Position numbers and translations under genes: made by a program. Of a stretch of DNA of 64,000 bases, positions 14,201-28,000 are shown piece by piece; position 1 is the stretch's first letter; each line of letters begins with the position of its first letter. Under the pieces are notes generated by a model. The model saw only the letters and a program-made list of their open reading frames with translations, searched no databases and was not told the origin of the DNA. This DNA is from Anthopleura xanthogrammica (Eukaryota; Cnidaria; Anthozoa; Actiniaria; Actiniidae): NCBI GenBank assembly GCA_964019055.1, contig OZ025215.1, forward strand, positions 12,974,520 to 13,038,519, given 5' to 3'.

Positions 14201-16578
14201 TGCCCTTTTTCTTTTTTTTTAGTTATTTTTGTAGTGTTTCGCCTGCTCTATTCAGCTTTTATATTTTGTATATGTATCTACTTAGTTGCATCTGGAATAA
14301 ATCTTTATTGTATTGTATTGTATTGTACACTGCCAGCCTATACCGATAAGAACTGGAGCGAGACAGCCTATGGCACTTGGGGAGGAGGGGCGGGGGCTCT
14401 TAAATGACAAATGCTAGCATATAATACCGTTTTGTTCACCCCTTACGTATTTTACGGTAGCTTGTTTAAAAGTATTTCTGTTTACCAGCTTAAAGAAAGG
14501 TACAGCATATCACCAAGACCTGCTCGTTATTGGTATCCTCAATGGTGTACTGTCCTTGTTTGGGTTACCATGGGTACACGCTGCATTACCTCACTCACCC
14601 CTACATGTCAGGGCGTTGGCTGATGTTGAGGAAAGGGTTGACCAAGGTCACGTTCATGAACTGTGAGTTCTTTTTCATGATAATGAAACTGTGGATTGCG
14701 GATTTCTTTCAGTTGCGTTGATCAGTCAGTTGAACATTGAATCCATCCATCCATCAATCAATGAGTTGTTCTATCGGTTCATTTCAGTCATTCACCCCTC
14801 CATCCATCCATTCAACCCTCCATTCACCCCTCCATCCATCCACTTGTCAATCAATTGTTTTAACCGTTCATCCACTCTGTCCCATGTGTTCATTGTGGTA
14901 TATAGGATCGTCAAGGTACGAGAGAACCGTCTTTCTCTACTGATATCTCACATCATGGTTGGTTTGTCTCTATTCATGTTACCCACACCTCTTAACTACA
15001 TCCCATCATCTGTTCTGGACGGTCTGTTCCTGTTTGTTGCCATCACACCATTGTTTAACAGCCAGATGTTCGAGAGATTCTTACTACTTGTAACTGAACA
15101 GGTATGTACATTACTCAAGAAGGGGGGAGTGAGTCACGCCCAGGTGCCTTAGGGAGAATGGTGTCTTGGTTAATGAGGGTACATGAGGGGACCACGCCCA
15201 TGGGTGCTGTCTTAAATGGCCAAATGACCTAAAATTTAAAGTGAAATGGATGTTAAGTATTTTTATAGTGAAACCGCGCGCTCTTATCTACTAAATTCAG
15301 AAAGAGTCCCAACATCTCGTTAGGTATTGCTGGTTAGTCTTCGTTGCCTTCTTTAATTGAATAATTTTTGATGATTGACTTTTTCTTCCTCATAGTGTGC
15401 CTACCCACCCAATCACTACATCCGTCGAGTACCCCAGCGTAAGATCCACTTGTATACTGTTATACAATTCCTACAGCTGTTTGTACTCTGCGCCTTTGGT
15501 TTCATTGGTTCTTTATCTTACATCAAGATGGTTTTTCCTGTACTTCTTATTCTGCTTTTACCTATCAGGTTTGTCATTCTCCTCTTTGATACTAGTACTA
15601 GGTCAGGAAGATTGCACGCCGCGCGTGCTGTGTGCAGTTATATAGCACGCGGAGGTTGACAGAACACGAGAGAAGTGTTAGGAGAAGCATGACGCGTAGC
15701 GGAGCACAGCAAGCAAGTTTTCTATTTCTGTTATTAAAAAACAAATGCGCATGCGTGCTGTGCACTCATAATGCACGCGCATTCAACCAAACAGAAAGCG
15801 AGACATATAACAGTTATTCTTGAATATTACATGGCAAAGTAATAATTTCACGCGCTACTTACGGTACAGACCTAACACTTGGTTAATAAGTGCTATATAT
15901 TTTCGACGTATTTTCGCATTTCAGATCGTGGTATTTCCTTGAGAATTACTGCGGCTTTGTTAGAGATTCGGAATGAAATGAATGAATTACGCTCAATGCA
16001 TAAGAGTACAAAGTTCTTTCTATCCAATCATAATAACAGCGCGCGTGTTATTTGGAATCAGTGCTATGGTAATATGAGTCACCAGGAAGATTGCAGTGCC
16101 CGCACGTTTATTCTTTTGATGAGATTTTCGGCAAACAATCGAAACACGTAGTTTTCACTGCGAGCACATCCGCTGTCTTTGAACATGCAGGTGTTATTCA
16201 TTGCTTTCACGTCCTCATCTCATGAGAGCAACAGCGCGCACCGCAAGGCATTCTAAACAGATCTTTCCAGAATACACTCTCATTTCAATAATACAATTTG
16301 AATTGATTCATAATATTATATCGCACTTTATCTCGGACATGAGCGATGGTTTTGACCTAAAGTGACTGAAAACGTACCGGTAAATCATCTTCAAGTAACA
16401 GGAAAAGGATTCCATCGAAACCACGTATTTTGTTGAAATAACACAAAGCTGATGTTAATCCAATGCAAGCCATAATGTGATTGATGTTATTAAAGCATTT
16501 GTTGTTTTACGTAGGCACGGGCTTGTTCCAAAGCTGATACATCACAAGTACTTAGACGCTATGGATGCAAACCTTTGA
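8281..16578 (+). CDS. SLC4A11: SLC4A11-type bicarbonate-transporter-superfamily membrane protein
   Basis: Eighteen exons join in phase to 799 residues: 8281-8353, 8565-8617, 8709-8916, 9377-9461, 9668-9791, 9914-10021, 10218-10437, 10977-11099, 12002-12115, 12501-12633, 12804-12877, 13207-13411, 13626-13732, 13945-14110, 14489-14662, 14906-15101, 15396-15568, 16515-16578. Residues 1-265 are the cytosolic domain, including a WEET...W motif. The membrane domain starts with the [16 protein letters not shown] gate typical of SLC4 proteins. It continues with [13 protein letters not shown] and SLFAGQP; the segment [10 protein letters not shown] with ICDDFNLDF and TGLWNAFF matches what I recall of vertebrate SLC4A11 rather than the AE or NBC branches. 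A Cys-rich outer loop (exon 12) has an NIS glycosylation site, placed like the glycosylated loop of human SLC4A11. The tail ends [15 protein letters not shown]4A11 is reported to move H+/OH-, NH3 or water; the substrate here cannot be read from sequence. Intron 8 is expanded by a G-run minisatellite. Confidence 0.92.
9159..9345. repeat. Short inverted-terminal element with CAGGGGCGGATCC-type ends
   Basis: The left end reads caggggcggatcc and the right end gcatccgcccctg, imperfect inverted copies. The centre is GC-rich with gggtgcag/ctgcaccc complements. It lies in intron 3 of the SLC4A11-like gene. A shorter relative sits at 26203-26279. Ends of this type are common in non-autonomous hAT-like elements of marine invertebrates (recalled knowledge). 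Confidence 0.6.
11315..11996 (+). repeat. G-run minisatellite in SLC4A11-like intron 8
   Basis: About ten units of roughly 60-90 bases, each with a run of some 8 to 20 G followed by tagtgtttcagggtatcag and a tgatgttgatgtttgtcatg tail. Some units carry an extra tgatgtatcagg insert and others a gaggag interruption. The array stops directly at the acceptor of exon 9 (12002): the last unit runs into the ttttgtcag splice site. All G runs are on the coding strand. Confidence 0.9.
12131..12309. repeat. Foldback MITE family A, copy 1
   Basis: The ends are inverted copies built on ggtgcaacattgcg / cgcaatgttgcacc, with a second internal inverted pair around acttcagcaac. The whole element is near-palindromic, has no coding capacity, and lies in intron 9 of the SLC4A11-like gene. 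A second copy is at 42046-42215. Confidence 0.85.
14735..14875 (+). repeat. Degenerate (CATC)n microsatellite
   Basis: Repeated catccatccatt and ttcacccctccatcc words in intron 15 of the SLC4A11-like gene. Chance ORFs through it are not coding. Confidence 0.8.
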
Positions 16579-17157
16579 TATCCTTCAAAACCGCTAAACG
16601 ACAAGTCTTTTGATGACCATTAAGTGGGATCATGTTGGCTTAGACTCCAACTATTGATCTTCCTTTTTACTTCCATTCCTTTTTTCCTTCCTTCCTCTTT
16701 TAACCGGTCATGTTTTACTACTTCCTATTGATTACAAATCTCTTTTTCATTTTCATCCATTTCTTTTTCAATTTCCCTTCTCTCCTGGATCCAGATGCCA
16801 CTTTCAACCTGCCTCATTTTTTCAGAAAGCTTTTAGTTTCACCTTAATTTTCCCCAAAAAAAATCCCTCTGCCACTTTTCCCTCAAAGTTATTTTCTTCA
16901 TCCCATCTCATTAAACATATATTTATTTCTTGTCATTATCAATCATTCTGAACTCTTTCATTCATATTTAATTATGTAATCACACAAAACTTCTGAGTGT
17001 TCATCATTTTATTATATTTACAAATGAAATAACTAAAAACAAACTGGTATGTACATTTTCTCCTCCAATAAAATATTGTTAGTTGTTAAACAATTAGTTT
17101 CGGTAAAGTGCTGAATTAATTGTTTCTATAATCTACTTTACTGTTAACTTTAAGTAT

Positions 17158-17304
17158 TAGAGTGATTCTCATAAACCCGTGAAATACACTTTAGTGTATT
17201 ATGCATTACTTCACTCTAATTCTTTTGTTTTCTATTGTGTTTATCTGACTATTACACTTTAATAAGCACACTTTGTTTCACGGGTTAATGAAAACCACTC
17301 TATT
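17158..17304. repeat. Foldback element family B, copy 1
   Basis: The left arm begins tagagtgattctcataaacc and the right arm ends ggttaatgaaaaccactcta. The ends are inverted copies, with acactttagtgtatt and aagcacactttgtttcacg inside. A diverged copy lies at 53245-53439 in the opposite orientation. Confidence 0.8.
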
Positions 17305-17328
17305 AAGTCATCTATTTAGTCTTTAATC

Positions 17329-17729
17329 ATATCCATTTTGAAATCATTAGCAAATCCTGGAATCTGATTGGCTACAAAGTGTGCGATTTAAGCATATTAA
17401 TAATGGTAATAGAACTGAGTTGAGTGCAATTTGGGCTGAAATCGCAAGAGTGATTACAAAATTGCACGACCGTGCAGCGGGAGTGCAATTTGTTAATCAC
17501 GAGTGTGATTTCTGCCCAAAATTGCAAGACACTCAGTTCTATTACCTATTAATCATTTCCATTTTGAAACTTAATATATTAAAATACTCAACAGTTATAT
17601 GTAGCTTCAAAAGTGATTGTTTGACAAAATGATGCAATTAATGATTCAAAATAGTGCAATTAATGCTTAAATCGCACACTTTGTAGCCAATCAGATTGCA
17701 GGATTTGCTAATGATTTCAAAATGGATAT
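17329..17729. repeat. Foldback MITE family C, copy 1 (complete)
   Basis: Terminal inverted repeats of about 65 bases begin atatccattttgaaatcatt on each strand, with roughly one mismatch. Between them lies a second, nested palindrome (about 17398-17553) starting aatggtaatagaactgag and ending with its inverse. No ORF resembles a transposase. A copy lacking only the left outer arm is at 44619-44949. Confidence 0.9.
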
Positions 17730-18424
17730 ACAACACTACATCTCTTAAGGTTTCCAAAAAAAACAACACAATAAATTTAGATTTATCTTAACAACAAAGA
17801 TTCTTCTCATATCTTCAGAATCATTACCTTATTAAAACCATTTGACATATCATAAAATGAAAATCAAGAAATGTTTTTTTTTTGATTCTTTCGCCATTTA
17901 CTCTCCTCTCTTACTTTGCTGTTGTGAGCAGAACAACAGCTAGTTCTAATTCTTTTGCCATTTTCTCTCTCACATGTTGTATTGAGGCAGAAAATTGCTT
18001 GAGTAGCTTCATATCTTTCCAAACACTGTGCTGTAACTGTAATGCATGCAGCTGCAACCTCTCGGCACTGAATAGCACGGCATGAATTAAATATTACTGC
18101 ATAATAATTACTACTACTACTATGTGGCCAATATATGGCATGTAGAAAATACTGGGTATAGGTTGTGCTGAAACCATGTTTAAATATTATGAAACAAAAA
18201 CGTTTTACCAGACACAAGGTAACAGTTACCATAGTAACAAAGTTGTAACTATAAGTCAAATAATGATTGTTGAATGATACTCGTCTCTCATCTTTGGCAT
18301 GCCTAATAATATATTTGTGTAACTTCCATTCATTTTCCACTTTCCAAATTTCTCATTATTTCCATTTCCCATTTAGAATACCACTTACTGCAAAGTACGT
18401 TTATATTATTAATTGTACCAAAGA

Positions 18425-18570
18425 CCTGGAGCCGGTTGTACAAAGGCTGAATAGCACTATCCAACAGATAAATCCTTATCCACCGGATAAAACCTATACA
18501 AATTCTATACACTGGATAACTCTTACCTGGTGGATAACTTTATCCAGGCTTCATAGCACTGGCCCTTGAA
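18425..18570. repeat. Possible short inverted-repeat element
   Basis: Imperfectly inverted ends (gccggttgtacaaaggc versus ggcttcatagcactggc) surround several tatcca / tggata words. The symmetry is weak, so this is a tentative call. Confidence 0.4.
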
Positions 18571-19281
18571 CTATAACATTGCTGTTTAGTGTCTGGTCAT
18601 TTTTTACCTGGGGGGGGGGGGGGGGGGGAAGTCATTTTCCCAAAAAAATATTCTTTTCATCAATTGGTGGAGGGTCATTAGCAACTATTGCTTGTAGTGA
18701 GGGACGTTAATATTATATTTTACCTTTTTTGGTTTTATTTGGAAAACTGCCAGCATCCCTTTCTCCCAGGTAAGAAATAACCAACCACTTAGGCCATGTT
18801 GAAACGACCTTCCAAACTGTCAATTTTTCAACATTTCACATATTAATATAACTAGTATTTTAAATAAGTAACAATATCGGGAATGACTGTTGATATTATC
18901 CCATTATTACTGATGGTGCAAAGTTTCATTAAAAGAATCATTCGTATTCTTTTAATCAATTTGTTTTTTGAACCCTTTGTAATTTGGTTGAAGTAGAATA
19001 ATATCATTATAGTGCAGCAGGAAGCTATGTTCTATCAGTATGTGTACCTATCTTTGGCTGGGTATCTGGGCCTGGTGAATGGTCAAAACCCGCCAACCAA
19101 GTTGAATAGGTCAACCTTCTTTATGGATCTTAGAAAAAGACTGCATTTGATAAAACATGATTGGAATTCTTGCACCTGATTCGAATCATGGTGAGATTTT
19201 AGCATAAGATACATGCTGAATTGCGATTATAAAAGATGGTGTCTAAAACATGCATAATATTCTTCAATATTTACTCATAAT

Positions 19282-21012
19282 TCAAAATGAATCAGGCGTT
19301 TCATAGGTTGATAAAAGTGCAGCTTCTACAGGTTCCATACAAGAAGGACAAGTAAATGACCTGACCAGCCAGTCGTCGATACATTCTTTATGATATATAT
19401 GCATACAGGGAAGAAATCTGATTCGATCGCCAACCATGAAGTCTGTCATACATATAACACACCTGAAATGACCAAATGGTATAATAATTATTAGTCACAT
19501 AAATATAAGTTATGAGGTCAAATTTTCTAGAATACAAGCGTGAAGTCCTACAATGAACTTGTGACTGAATTCATATATGAAATAAGACTGCAATCTTCCT
19601 CAGTTTCCATAGTATTTTCCATAAAAAGATTATGGTTCTAAGTTACAAGAGGCAATAGCTAGTGGGATATTCCACCCACAGTCTGTTGTATTGTCAAATA
19701 GTTTTGATATTTTTACATATGTCAATAATAAAGTATCAAATTTTAGAACAGCTTACTAAAATTTACATAAATGTCTCAGATGTTCACAGCCTGCGGCTCA
19801 GTAGGAAAGGTGTGCTATTAAATAAGATACCCCATGGAAAGTTCCACATTTGCTAGATTTTTTTTTCTAGTTTAATTATCATATCCTCAAAATTCCCAAC
19901 ATAAATCATTAATCATCAAATATGACAATATGTTATAACATTTTCACCAGTTTTGGAATGAATTCAAATTCATATGAATTCAAATTATTTAAATACAGTA
20001 TCTGTATTTGATTACTGGCAAGATAGTGTGCTAGGATACAAGAAAATACTTGAAACTGTCACTTTATTGTGAAATGAAAAAATATAAATTTGAATACATA
20101 AGAACAGCAACAGGAAAAAATGTTGCCACTGCTTAATAATTTTTAATGATTCCAATAATATTATGGAAATTTAGAGCCATGTGCTCATCATCATGCAATT
20201 AAATGTTTAAAACGAAAGAGATGTGCTCAAAATATTCATCTTAGCATTGAGCGGTTTAAAAAATTGTCGTTATAATAAATGAAGATGATACAAATAACAA
20301 GATTATATTTCAGTAACAAAATCAGTACAGATCGGTATCTGATCATCACGGATCTCTAGACAATTAAAATTCTTTTGTTGGTAAACATAAATAAAAATTC
20401 GATAATATTCAACTTGAATCTTGGTAAAACAAAGTCTAGAAATGTTAAAAATGAAGCAAAAGTCTTTATAGGATTATTTTTTCGCATATTTTTTAGTCGA
20501 TCATAAATTTTGAACGACTTTAATGAATTATTTCAGCAACACACATTTCCTGAAATTCATTGTCTAAAGGCAGGAAAATCCATCGGTTTTTATAGATCTA
20601 TCTCGTGTTGCTGGGCACTTCCGATCTCTAAGACTTAAAGACTAAAGAAAGAGAGTGATTAATAGTTTTATTATCTCTAACTTACTCTCTTTTCTTTCCT
20701 TTCGATCCATCATATTCCCCAACTGGTAAATGTTGAATGAGTCCTAAACGTTGTGCTAGACGGATTTGCTGTTCTTCTGATAATAGATGAGGAGCATGCT
20801 GACTTTGTATATAAATCGGAGACTCTTCCTAGCGAAAGAAAGGTGAAAAAATCTGTTAAATTTAGACAAAAGAAACCAGTTGTTTGTTGAGTGATCAGTA
20901 GTCATACTTGATATGGCGGCGGAGGTTCTCCAGTTGTTGGGGAATCTGCGCTTTCATCCTCATGTAACAGCGAAATATCGTCCTGTTCTGATCTCTTTAA
21001 ACAGTTTCCCAT
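19282..21012 (-). CDS. RNF11: RNF11, small RING-H2 E3 ubiquitin ligase adaptor
   Basis: Three exons on the minus strand: 20908-21012, 20686-20828, 19282-19462, joined in phase to 142 residues (vertebrate RNF11 is 154). The start MGNCLKR gives Gly2 for myristoylation and Cys4 for palmitoylation, which anchor the family to endosomal membranes. Residues 29-35 are EPPPPYQ, the PPxY motif that binds WW domains of NEDD4-type ligases. A conserved helix LLSEEQQIRLAQRLGLIQHL follows. The RING-H2 domain starts at CVICMTDF and includes CMHIYHKECIDDW and CPSC, with all eight zinc ligands present. The protein ends YETPDSF. RNF11 works with NEDD4-type ligases and A20/TAX1BP1 in receptor traffic and inflammatory signalling. 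It diverges from NUP155, with 1044 bases between start codons. Confidence 0.96.
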
Positions 21013-22056
21013 GTCGGGAAAGCAGAAAAATTCCTAAAAGACCTAGAGAGCGGCTTGATAGATCGTTTATTTTCCTAGAAAATCTGAAGAATAGAAAAAT
21101 TATTCGCACCAAAACAAATGTCAAAAGCCTTCTCCATTATCAATGACGTCATGTTTGGGAACCATGTTTGGATGTTCGTGATGTTTTCCGATCGCCTTCG
21201 GCAAACATCGTCACGTTTTCGGAAGCCAGCACTTCGATGTAATTATGTTCGGGCTTACGTTCGGCAGATTAGGGGTATTTAGGACGGTCTTTAGTGTAAA
21301 TTAAGTGATATACCACGCTCAGCAGTCAATTTTAAAAACAGTAAAAGTCCTTTTACTCCGACGAAGGACTAGCGTCCGAAACGTCAGTAAGTGATCTCTC
21401 TTATTTTTTACGGTGTAAAATTTAACTTTTTATCCATACTGTTTCATTAGAAACACCGACGCAGCCCACACTAGCTTACCGCTAGTTATCATCAATTTTA
21501 AAAACAGTCAGATTTTTTATCTTTAACACCATCACTTCCTATCCAAAAGTCGTAAAAGAAAAATCTCTTTTCCTAATGTGTTTTAATGGGTTTTTATCAT
21601 TAGGTAAATCAATCTTTATTTAACTAAACTAATACCGGTTTTTCAGGGGGGAAATTACGTATCATTTTGTTGATGCTTTTCGTTAAGATTAGTCAACGAA
21701 ATCCAATTTGTCTCCGTTTTTTCTATGAGTTATGTACGTGTTGCTTACAAAATGACATCATGAAAGGAAAACGTGTTGTTCTCCGAGGCGGTAATATTTT
21801 GTCTTGTTAGAGATAAACATATCATATATCAGTTTCGACTTCCCATTTTTTAAATAAATTCATTTTTCACCGTTTTTCGTTCCGTAACAAACAAACCTGA
21901 ATGGGCTTCCTGTGGTTTCCTCCCGAGTCTGCGCAGTATTGATCGCGCTTCATTCGAATATCAGACATGGTGTCCATGTGCAAAGGAAAAGTCAAGAAAA
22001 AGATGTCTTAAGTTTGGGCTTTTTTATTACGAATTTGTACGATAAATATCCCAAAG
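21013..22056. promoter_or_regulatory. Shared upstream region of RNF11 (-) and NUP155 (+)
   Basis: Head-to-head spacing implies both promoters and both 5' UTRs lie here. No clear TATA box. A block at about 21340-21480 containing gacgaaggactagcgtccga looks like a dispersed repeat of the type common in cnidarian genomes (recalled, not verified). Confidence 0.5.
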
Positions 22057-25000
22057 ATGCCAGCTGTGTTAGGGAGTAGCTCTATTAGTCCCACTATAGC
22101 AGTAGAATCGCTTGAGAATGCCGCAAAAGAGGTTGATCGTCAACTACAAGCTGATCGTCAGTATCCTGATCTGGCAGAGCAACTGAGGATATCTTCTGGT
22201 GGTAGGAAGGATTTTTATTGGATTATCTTTCAAAAATACCTGATATTTTGAACATACTAGGATATATCGCATCCTTGATAAACATATATTTATTTCCACG
22301 AGGGCATAAAAACGTCGAGCAGTCCATATATTTGTGTAGTGCTGCGCTGCATGAAGCTTGTACTTTGTGACTAAGTTTGTTCATATACACTAGTTTTCTA
22401 ATGCAAATTTCCTCTTGTTCCAGTTTACTCAGAGGGCAAAATATCACAAAATTGTTGAATTGATGAGACAAAATGTGGTTTGCAGCACCATTTTGCCCCC
22501 TGAGTAAACTGGAACGAGAGAAAATTTGCATGAGCAAATTAGTGTGTTTTATCAAGTTTTTCTGGTTCATTAACAGAAGATAGCCCTGGAATTCTGTACA
22601 GTATGAGTTTTTCATGAATCTATATGTTGTAAGATTGTGTTGTATTGTGTTACTTATAGGTGTGTCCTTCAGTGGAGTCAATGATTATGACTATCCTTCT
22701 CTGTCGTCACCATCGGTTGGTCTGGCTGGCATGGAACTCATTAGTACCATCAAAAGAATTCCACTTCCTGCTGAGCTGGTGGAGCAGTTTGACCGTATCC
22801 TTAATTTATTTCAACTCTGGTGTCTTAATGACATGTTTTTGGCTTTACTGTTTTATAGTGATACTTCGTGTGACAAAAGGCTTATTCATTCATGTGCCAA
22901 CCAGAGATGGATTGGCTGGTAAAACAAGACAACTTGTGAAGAACTTTTGTTAAAATGGGTGGCATATTAAGATCCCAATGCTATTATTAGTAAACATGAA
23001 GTATCGCTGTTGATATTTTCTGGAGCTATCAATACACCCTTCTCTATATATACTTTTCAGGCCTTGGACCCCCTCTCACCTTTGTAGGGGGGCTATAAAC
23101 ACATTTATTAGTGCAATGATCCTTAATACTTTATCAGACATGCAATGTAACTGCATGATGGGATTGTTTCCTGAGATACGCCGAGCATGGTTGACTATAG
23201 ATAGTGATATATTTGTATGGAACTATGAAGATGGGTAAATATTCATATATAATGCTTTATCTTATTTGTATTCTCATATCAGTTGCATACAGTGAGTGAA
23301 TGATGAGTAGGTTGGGTTTGTTGGCTGCTATATATTCATTTAAGACATTTGGGACAATACTTGTAAAGGTACTTAATTGTAATTGGCACACGCTGTAGTG
23401 GATTCCCAGCCATTATGTATATATATATTTGTATATATTGTGTGTGTGCGTGAGTGTGTGTGCATGGGTTTTTAAATGGTGAAGCTAAATAAATAAATTA
23501 ACACATCTAATATAGAAAGCCATATGTTTCTTCACCAGTGGTTATAATGCATATTATTATGCATGACTCTTGAAAACAAACATGAAATTTTAACTTATAC
23601 TTATATCTTTAATTTCAGGAGTGATTTAGCATATTTCGATGGTCTTAGTGAAACTATTCTGTGTGCAGGACTCGCTAAACCCAAACCAGGTATTGTTATC
23701 CTATATTTTAATTTCTTTTGTTATTTTCTGACAATATTTCTTGTTATAAATCATGTTTTCTATAATGATACTTTTCTCTGCAGAGATACTAGCGGATTCA
23801 GTAAAGTACATCTTGTGTTTGACGACACCAGTTGACATTGTTCTTCTTGCTGTTACATTCACACCAAAATCCAGAGGTAAGCAAGCTAACCACTAAAAAT
23901 GGGGAAAATGGGATTTGATTCACCAGGACTTGAAATGGGAATTAAATAGAATTGCCAACTTGGGATTTCTTCGAGGTCGTTGTCAAAATTTGGTCTAGGA
24001 AATAGAATGACAGGGCTGACAATAACAGTTGCTTAATGGCCAGACATGATGACCAGTGACATCAGACTGATCAACATATGACCAATCAGTGTGAATGGTC
24101 AAGCAGACTGGTGTTTGGCTGGACTAGTGCCAATTTGGGCCAGAGATTTTCAGTTCGCTGGCCGATATCTTGAACTCACCATGAAAAGCACACTTCTGAC
24201 CAGTTGTCATTATAACATTAATTTTGTTTTTATCTGTAATCAGGTGGTTTACCAGATGATGGTTTTGCTGAAATGCACCTTCAACCAGATCCTTTGTTTT
24301 CAATTCCCTCTGATAATGTGTATATGACTTGCGTCACTGGGACATTTTATGGCAGGATATTTACTGGTGGTAAAGACGGGTGTCTCTATGAAATAGCATA
24401 CCAGGTAAAAATCATTAAAAAAAACATGCCGTAGCAACCATCAAACTTCAATTCTTATTGATTCCCTTAATGTCTTCTACTATGTGTTTTGATAGGCTGA
24501 AGACAGCTGGTTTCAACGAAAGTGCCGTAAAATCAATCACTCTTCGAGTACTTTGTCATTTTTGGTTCCTTCTTTCCTGAATGTCTCTGGTGAAGGTACT
24601 CAGTTTTATCTTGCTCATTTAATGCTCATTTAATGCTCATGCTTGAGAAGAATTACAGGTTTTGCACCATCAATAATCATTTTCTGTCTTTCAGATTCCT
24701 TGTGCCAGTTGGCTGTCGATAATACAAGAAATATTCTATACACAAGATCTGAGAAGGGATCCATTCAGGTTTATGATCTTGGATCAAACGGTAAAGAAAC
24801 AAGATATGTAGCAAGCATGAATCAAGAAACCATCGCACACAAGGCTGCTGTTGCCACAAGGTATGTGGTAGGTTGGTCTGTAGGGAGTCATGAAGACTCT
24901 TTGATTTACAGGGTAATCGTTAATCTTGCAGGACGTCAGACTACAGTAACTTCAAACCCATTGTACATATTGCACCTGTGTCCAGAAGTGAGTCGGATTA

Positions 25001-28000
25001 TCTTCATCTTGTGGCAGTCACCCATGCTGGTAAGATTCCTCTTTATTAAACATTACCATAATGATTATCAATGATAATGATGCTATGACAAAGGTGAGGA
25101 CGATGGTGATGATGATGGTGGTAATGATGGTGGTGATGATGGTGATGATGATGAGGATGGTGACGATGATGCTGATGGTGATGATGCTCATGATGATGAT
25201 GCTCATGATGATGACTGATGATGGTGATGATGTTATAATGATGATGGTGATGATGATGTTCATGATGATGTTGCTCATGATGATGAGGATGATGATGATG
25301 ATGATGGTGATGATGATGCTCATGATGATGATACTCATGATGATGATGATGGTGACAATGTTCATGTGATGTTGATGCTGATGATACTGATGGTGATGAT
25401 GATACTCTTGATGATGATGATGATAAGATGATGGTAAAGATGACGTTGATGCTTTTGATAATGATGATGTGTTGATGATGAAGTGTTGGTGGATACAGGT
25501 GATGGTGATGGTGTTGAACAAAGGAATTATAGTGATTAATGATAATAAAACTAAGTGCATTTCAAACTATTATACCTGCTTTGCACATCCAGGTGTCAGA
25601 TTGTACTTTAGTACCATGCCGTTCAGGAATCCATTAGAAAGACCCAACTACCTGAGACTTGTTCATGTCAGAATGCCGCCAGGTTTTGCACCATCTGCTG
25701 CTTCCGTCCGTCCTACGAATGTTCATGCTTCATTCTACAGACAAGGTGGGTAAGATATCTACTTAAAACAATGGAACACACCACATCTCTAATCCATTAT
25801 TCTTTTCATAATTGAAGGTATCAGCTTACTAGCGTCATCACAGACAGAAGACACTGATGTATTATGGGTAACAAGTGCCGACCCATTTCCTTTCCAAACT
25901 CCTCTTAAAGAAATGCAGGTACAGTCTGGACCAAATAACTCAGGCCTCACAATACTTTGATGTCAATATAGCTTGTTAATAATAATAAATGTTATTATTT
26001 ATTCAGGTTACTCTTCCACTTGATGGTCGTACCTGGGCAGTAAGTGAGGTGCCTGATTTTGCTGCTAGTTTAATCAGTCCTTGTCCTGTACTCTTTGAGA
26101 AGTGGCCAGAACCACCAATCGTGGTGAAGCAGCATGCGTTGCCTCAGAGGTCATTTGTACTTCTCAGTGCGAAGGTGAGAATAAAATTATTCAGTGTTCA
26201 GGGGTAGATCCAGGATTTTGTTCGGTGAGGGGCACCTGCACCCCTCCCCACACCCCTCTCCTTGATCTGCCCCTGGTGTTTTCATTTGACTGAGGTTCAA
26301 TGTTTGTGGATTTAGGAAGAGGTTGATTGATATTGGTTATTCTTCTTTTTCTAGGGTAGTTATCTGATGTCCAGTTATCGTCCTGTTGAGCAGCTCCAGC
26401 AACTTCTCATTGTTTCTCAAGGATTTGATTCTGAAGCAGTTCAAGCATTTTTCAAGCTTCACAAGGTAAATAATCTCACTGAGAAGGTTAAATTATTCCT
26501 TTTTACAGGGAACTAATGATGTTTTTTCTCTTGTTGTTTAGGAAAATCAAGCATGTGCCATCTGTCTCGTACTTGCTTGTTCAACCCAGTCAACTAATCA
26601 ACAGGTAAATGTAATAAATCAGTAAATAACAAATTACTAGCAAACAAACTTCAAAATGCTTATCTTGAAATCAAGAAGTATATCAAAATTAGGGGGGAAG
26701 TCATTGGTATAATGAAAAATATTTCAATGGTCATGCTATCAGTAATCTCAGAAAAGTTCTTTTAAGTAAGTGAAATCTAATATGTCTTTCGCCATTCAGA
26801 AACAGTCACATGTTTTTATCAGTCAACTGTTAAATGTTTGTATTTGAATTCCTTTAGGTGTCAGACTGGGCTACAAGGGCATTCTTTAAGTATGGTGGTG
26901 AACACTCAACAACAGGTGCCATGACAACTGATAGTGGTATAGGTCAGCACCCCCATGGAATAGAGCCCAGCTTCAATATGGGGAGTCCCTTGTCAGGGGG
27001 AGTACATGGTAGTTACCTGGCAACACCAGCAACTAGACAAGGACAGAGCAGGTAAGCGTGCAGTGATGTAGTTGATTTCATTTTTTACATTTTATTGATA
27101 TCCTGAAACAACCTCTGGGCTGATCTAAGTCAGGGCATGGCTAACTCACAGATTGAACCCTGAAACAACCTCTGGGCTGATCTAAGTCAGGGCATGGCTA
27201 ACTCACAGATCCAACCCTGAAACAAGCTCTGGGCTGATCTAAGTCAGGGCACGGCTAACTCACAGATCCAACCCTGAAACAAGCCCTTTTTTGTGGAGGG
27301 AGGAAAACTGGAGAACCCTGAGAAAAACACTCAAATAATGGAAAAGAGACCTGTTATACTCTACTCACATGTGATACTGAGTCCAGGAATTGTACCTGAG
27401 ACTCCAGAAGTGAGAGGCAAGTACACTACCTCTACAACTCTCTTGATTCCCTGCTTCATTGCAGACTTCCAAATAAATAATGTTTTATGTTGTAGTTCTC
27501 AAAGCCAGCCATTTGGACAGAGTTATTCAACATCAACTCCTCATCCGGGTATGACGGGAGGTGCCGTCTTTCAACCTGATTTCAACAAGTCTGCTAAGCA
27601 TGATGGGATATGCCTTTACATTGCTAGGATACTTGGGTATGATCATTAGGTCAAGTAGTAATCCAATAATCTAAGGTTGCATTGTAAAGTGATGGGATTT
27701 TGTTCTGTTGTACCTTCCATTGTGTATTGACTCATATATTTTGACTTCCAGAACACTGTGGGATGGCAAACTTGTCTATGAAGAATTTGCCACCCAGCCT
27801 ACACCTGGGAATACCAAGGTATGTGGGACCCCTGAGGTGAAAAGTGAGTGCACTACTGCTGCGCCACCTCTGATGCTAATGGTTCTTGGTATCTTTAATC
27901 TCTCAGCCTCCAGTTATCTTCAGGAGTCGTTTCACTTGTGAGCAGCTTGCTTGGTTTTTAGAGAAGATGAGGGAACTACAACAGTGGATGGAAAACAACC

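Larger units (their letters stand above)
16579..19281. other. Convergent intergenic region between the SLC4A11-like gene and RNF11, with several foldback repeats
   Basis: No protein-coding exon seen. It contains both 3' UTRs, repeats listed separately (17158-17304, 17329-17729, 18425-18570) and an 18-base-class poly-G run near 18610. An X-box-like ttaccatagtaac occurs near 18227. Confidence 0.55.

Noticed and set aside
14691..15152. 153-aa ORF
   Set aside because: Joins a (CATC)n intron tract to the real SLC4A11 exon 16; only 14906-15101 is coding.
21340..21480. Possible conserved non-coding element in the RNF11/NUP155 promoter
   Set aside because: The gacgaaggactagcgtccga word is a dispersed repeat type as far as I recall, so it is not taken as promoter conservation.
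25018..25560. 180-aa His/Ile-rich and Met-rich ORFs
   Set aside because: Products of the GAT microsatellite in a NUP155 intron.
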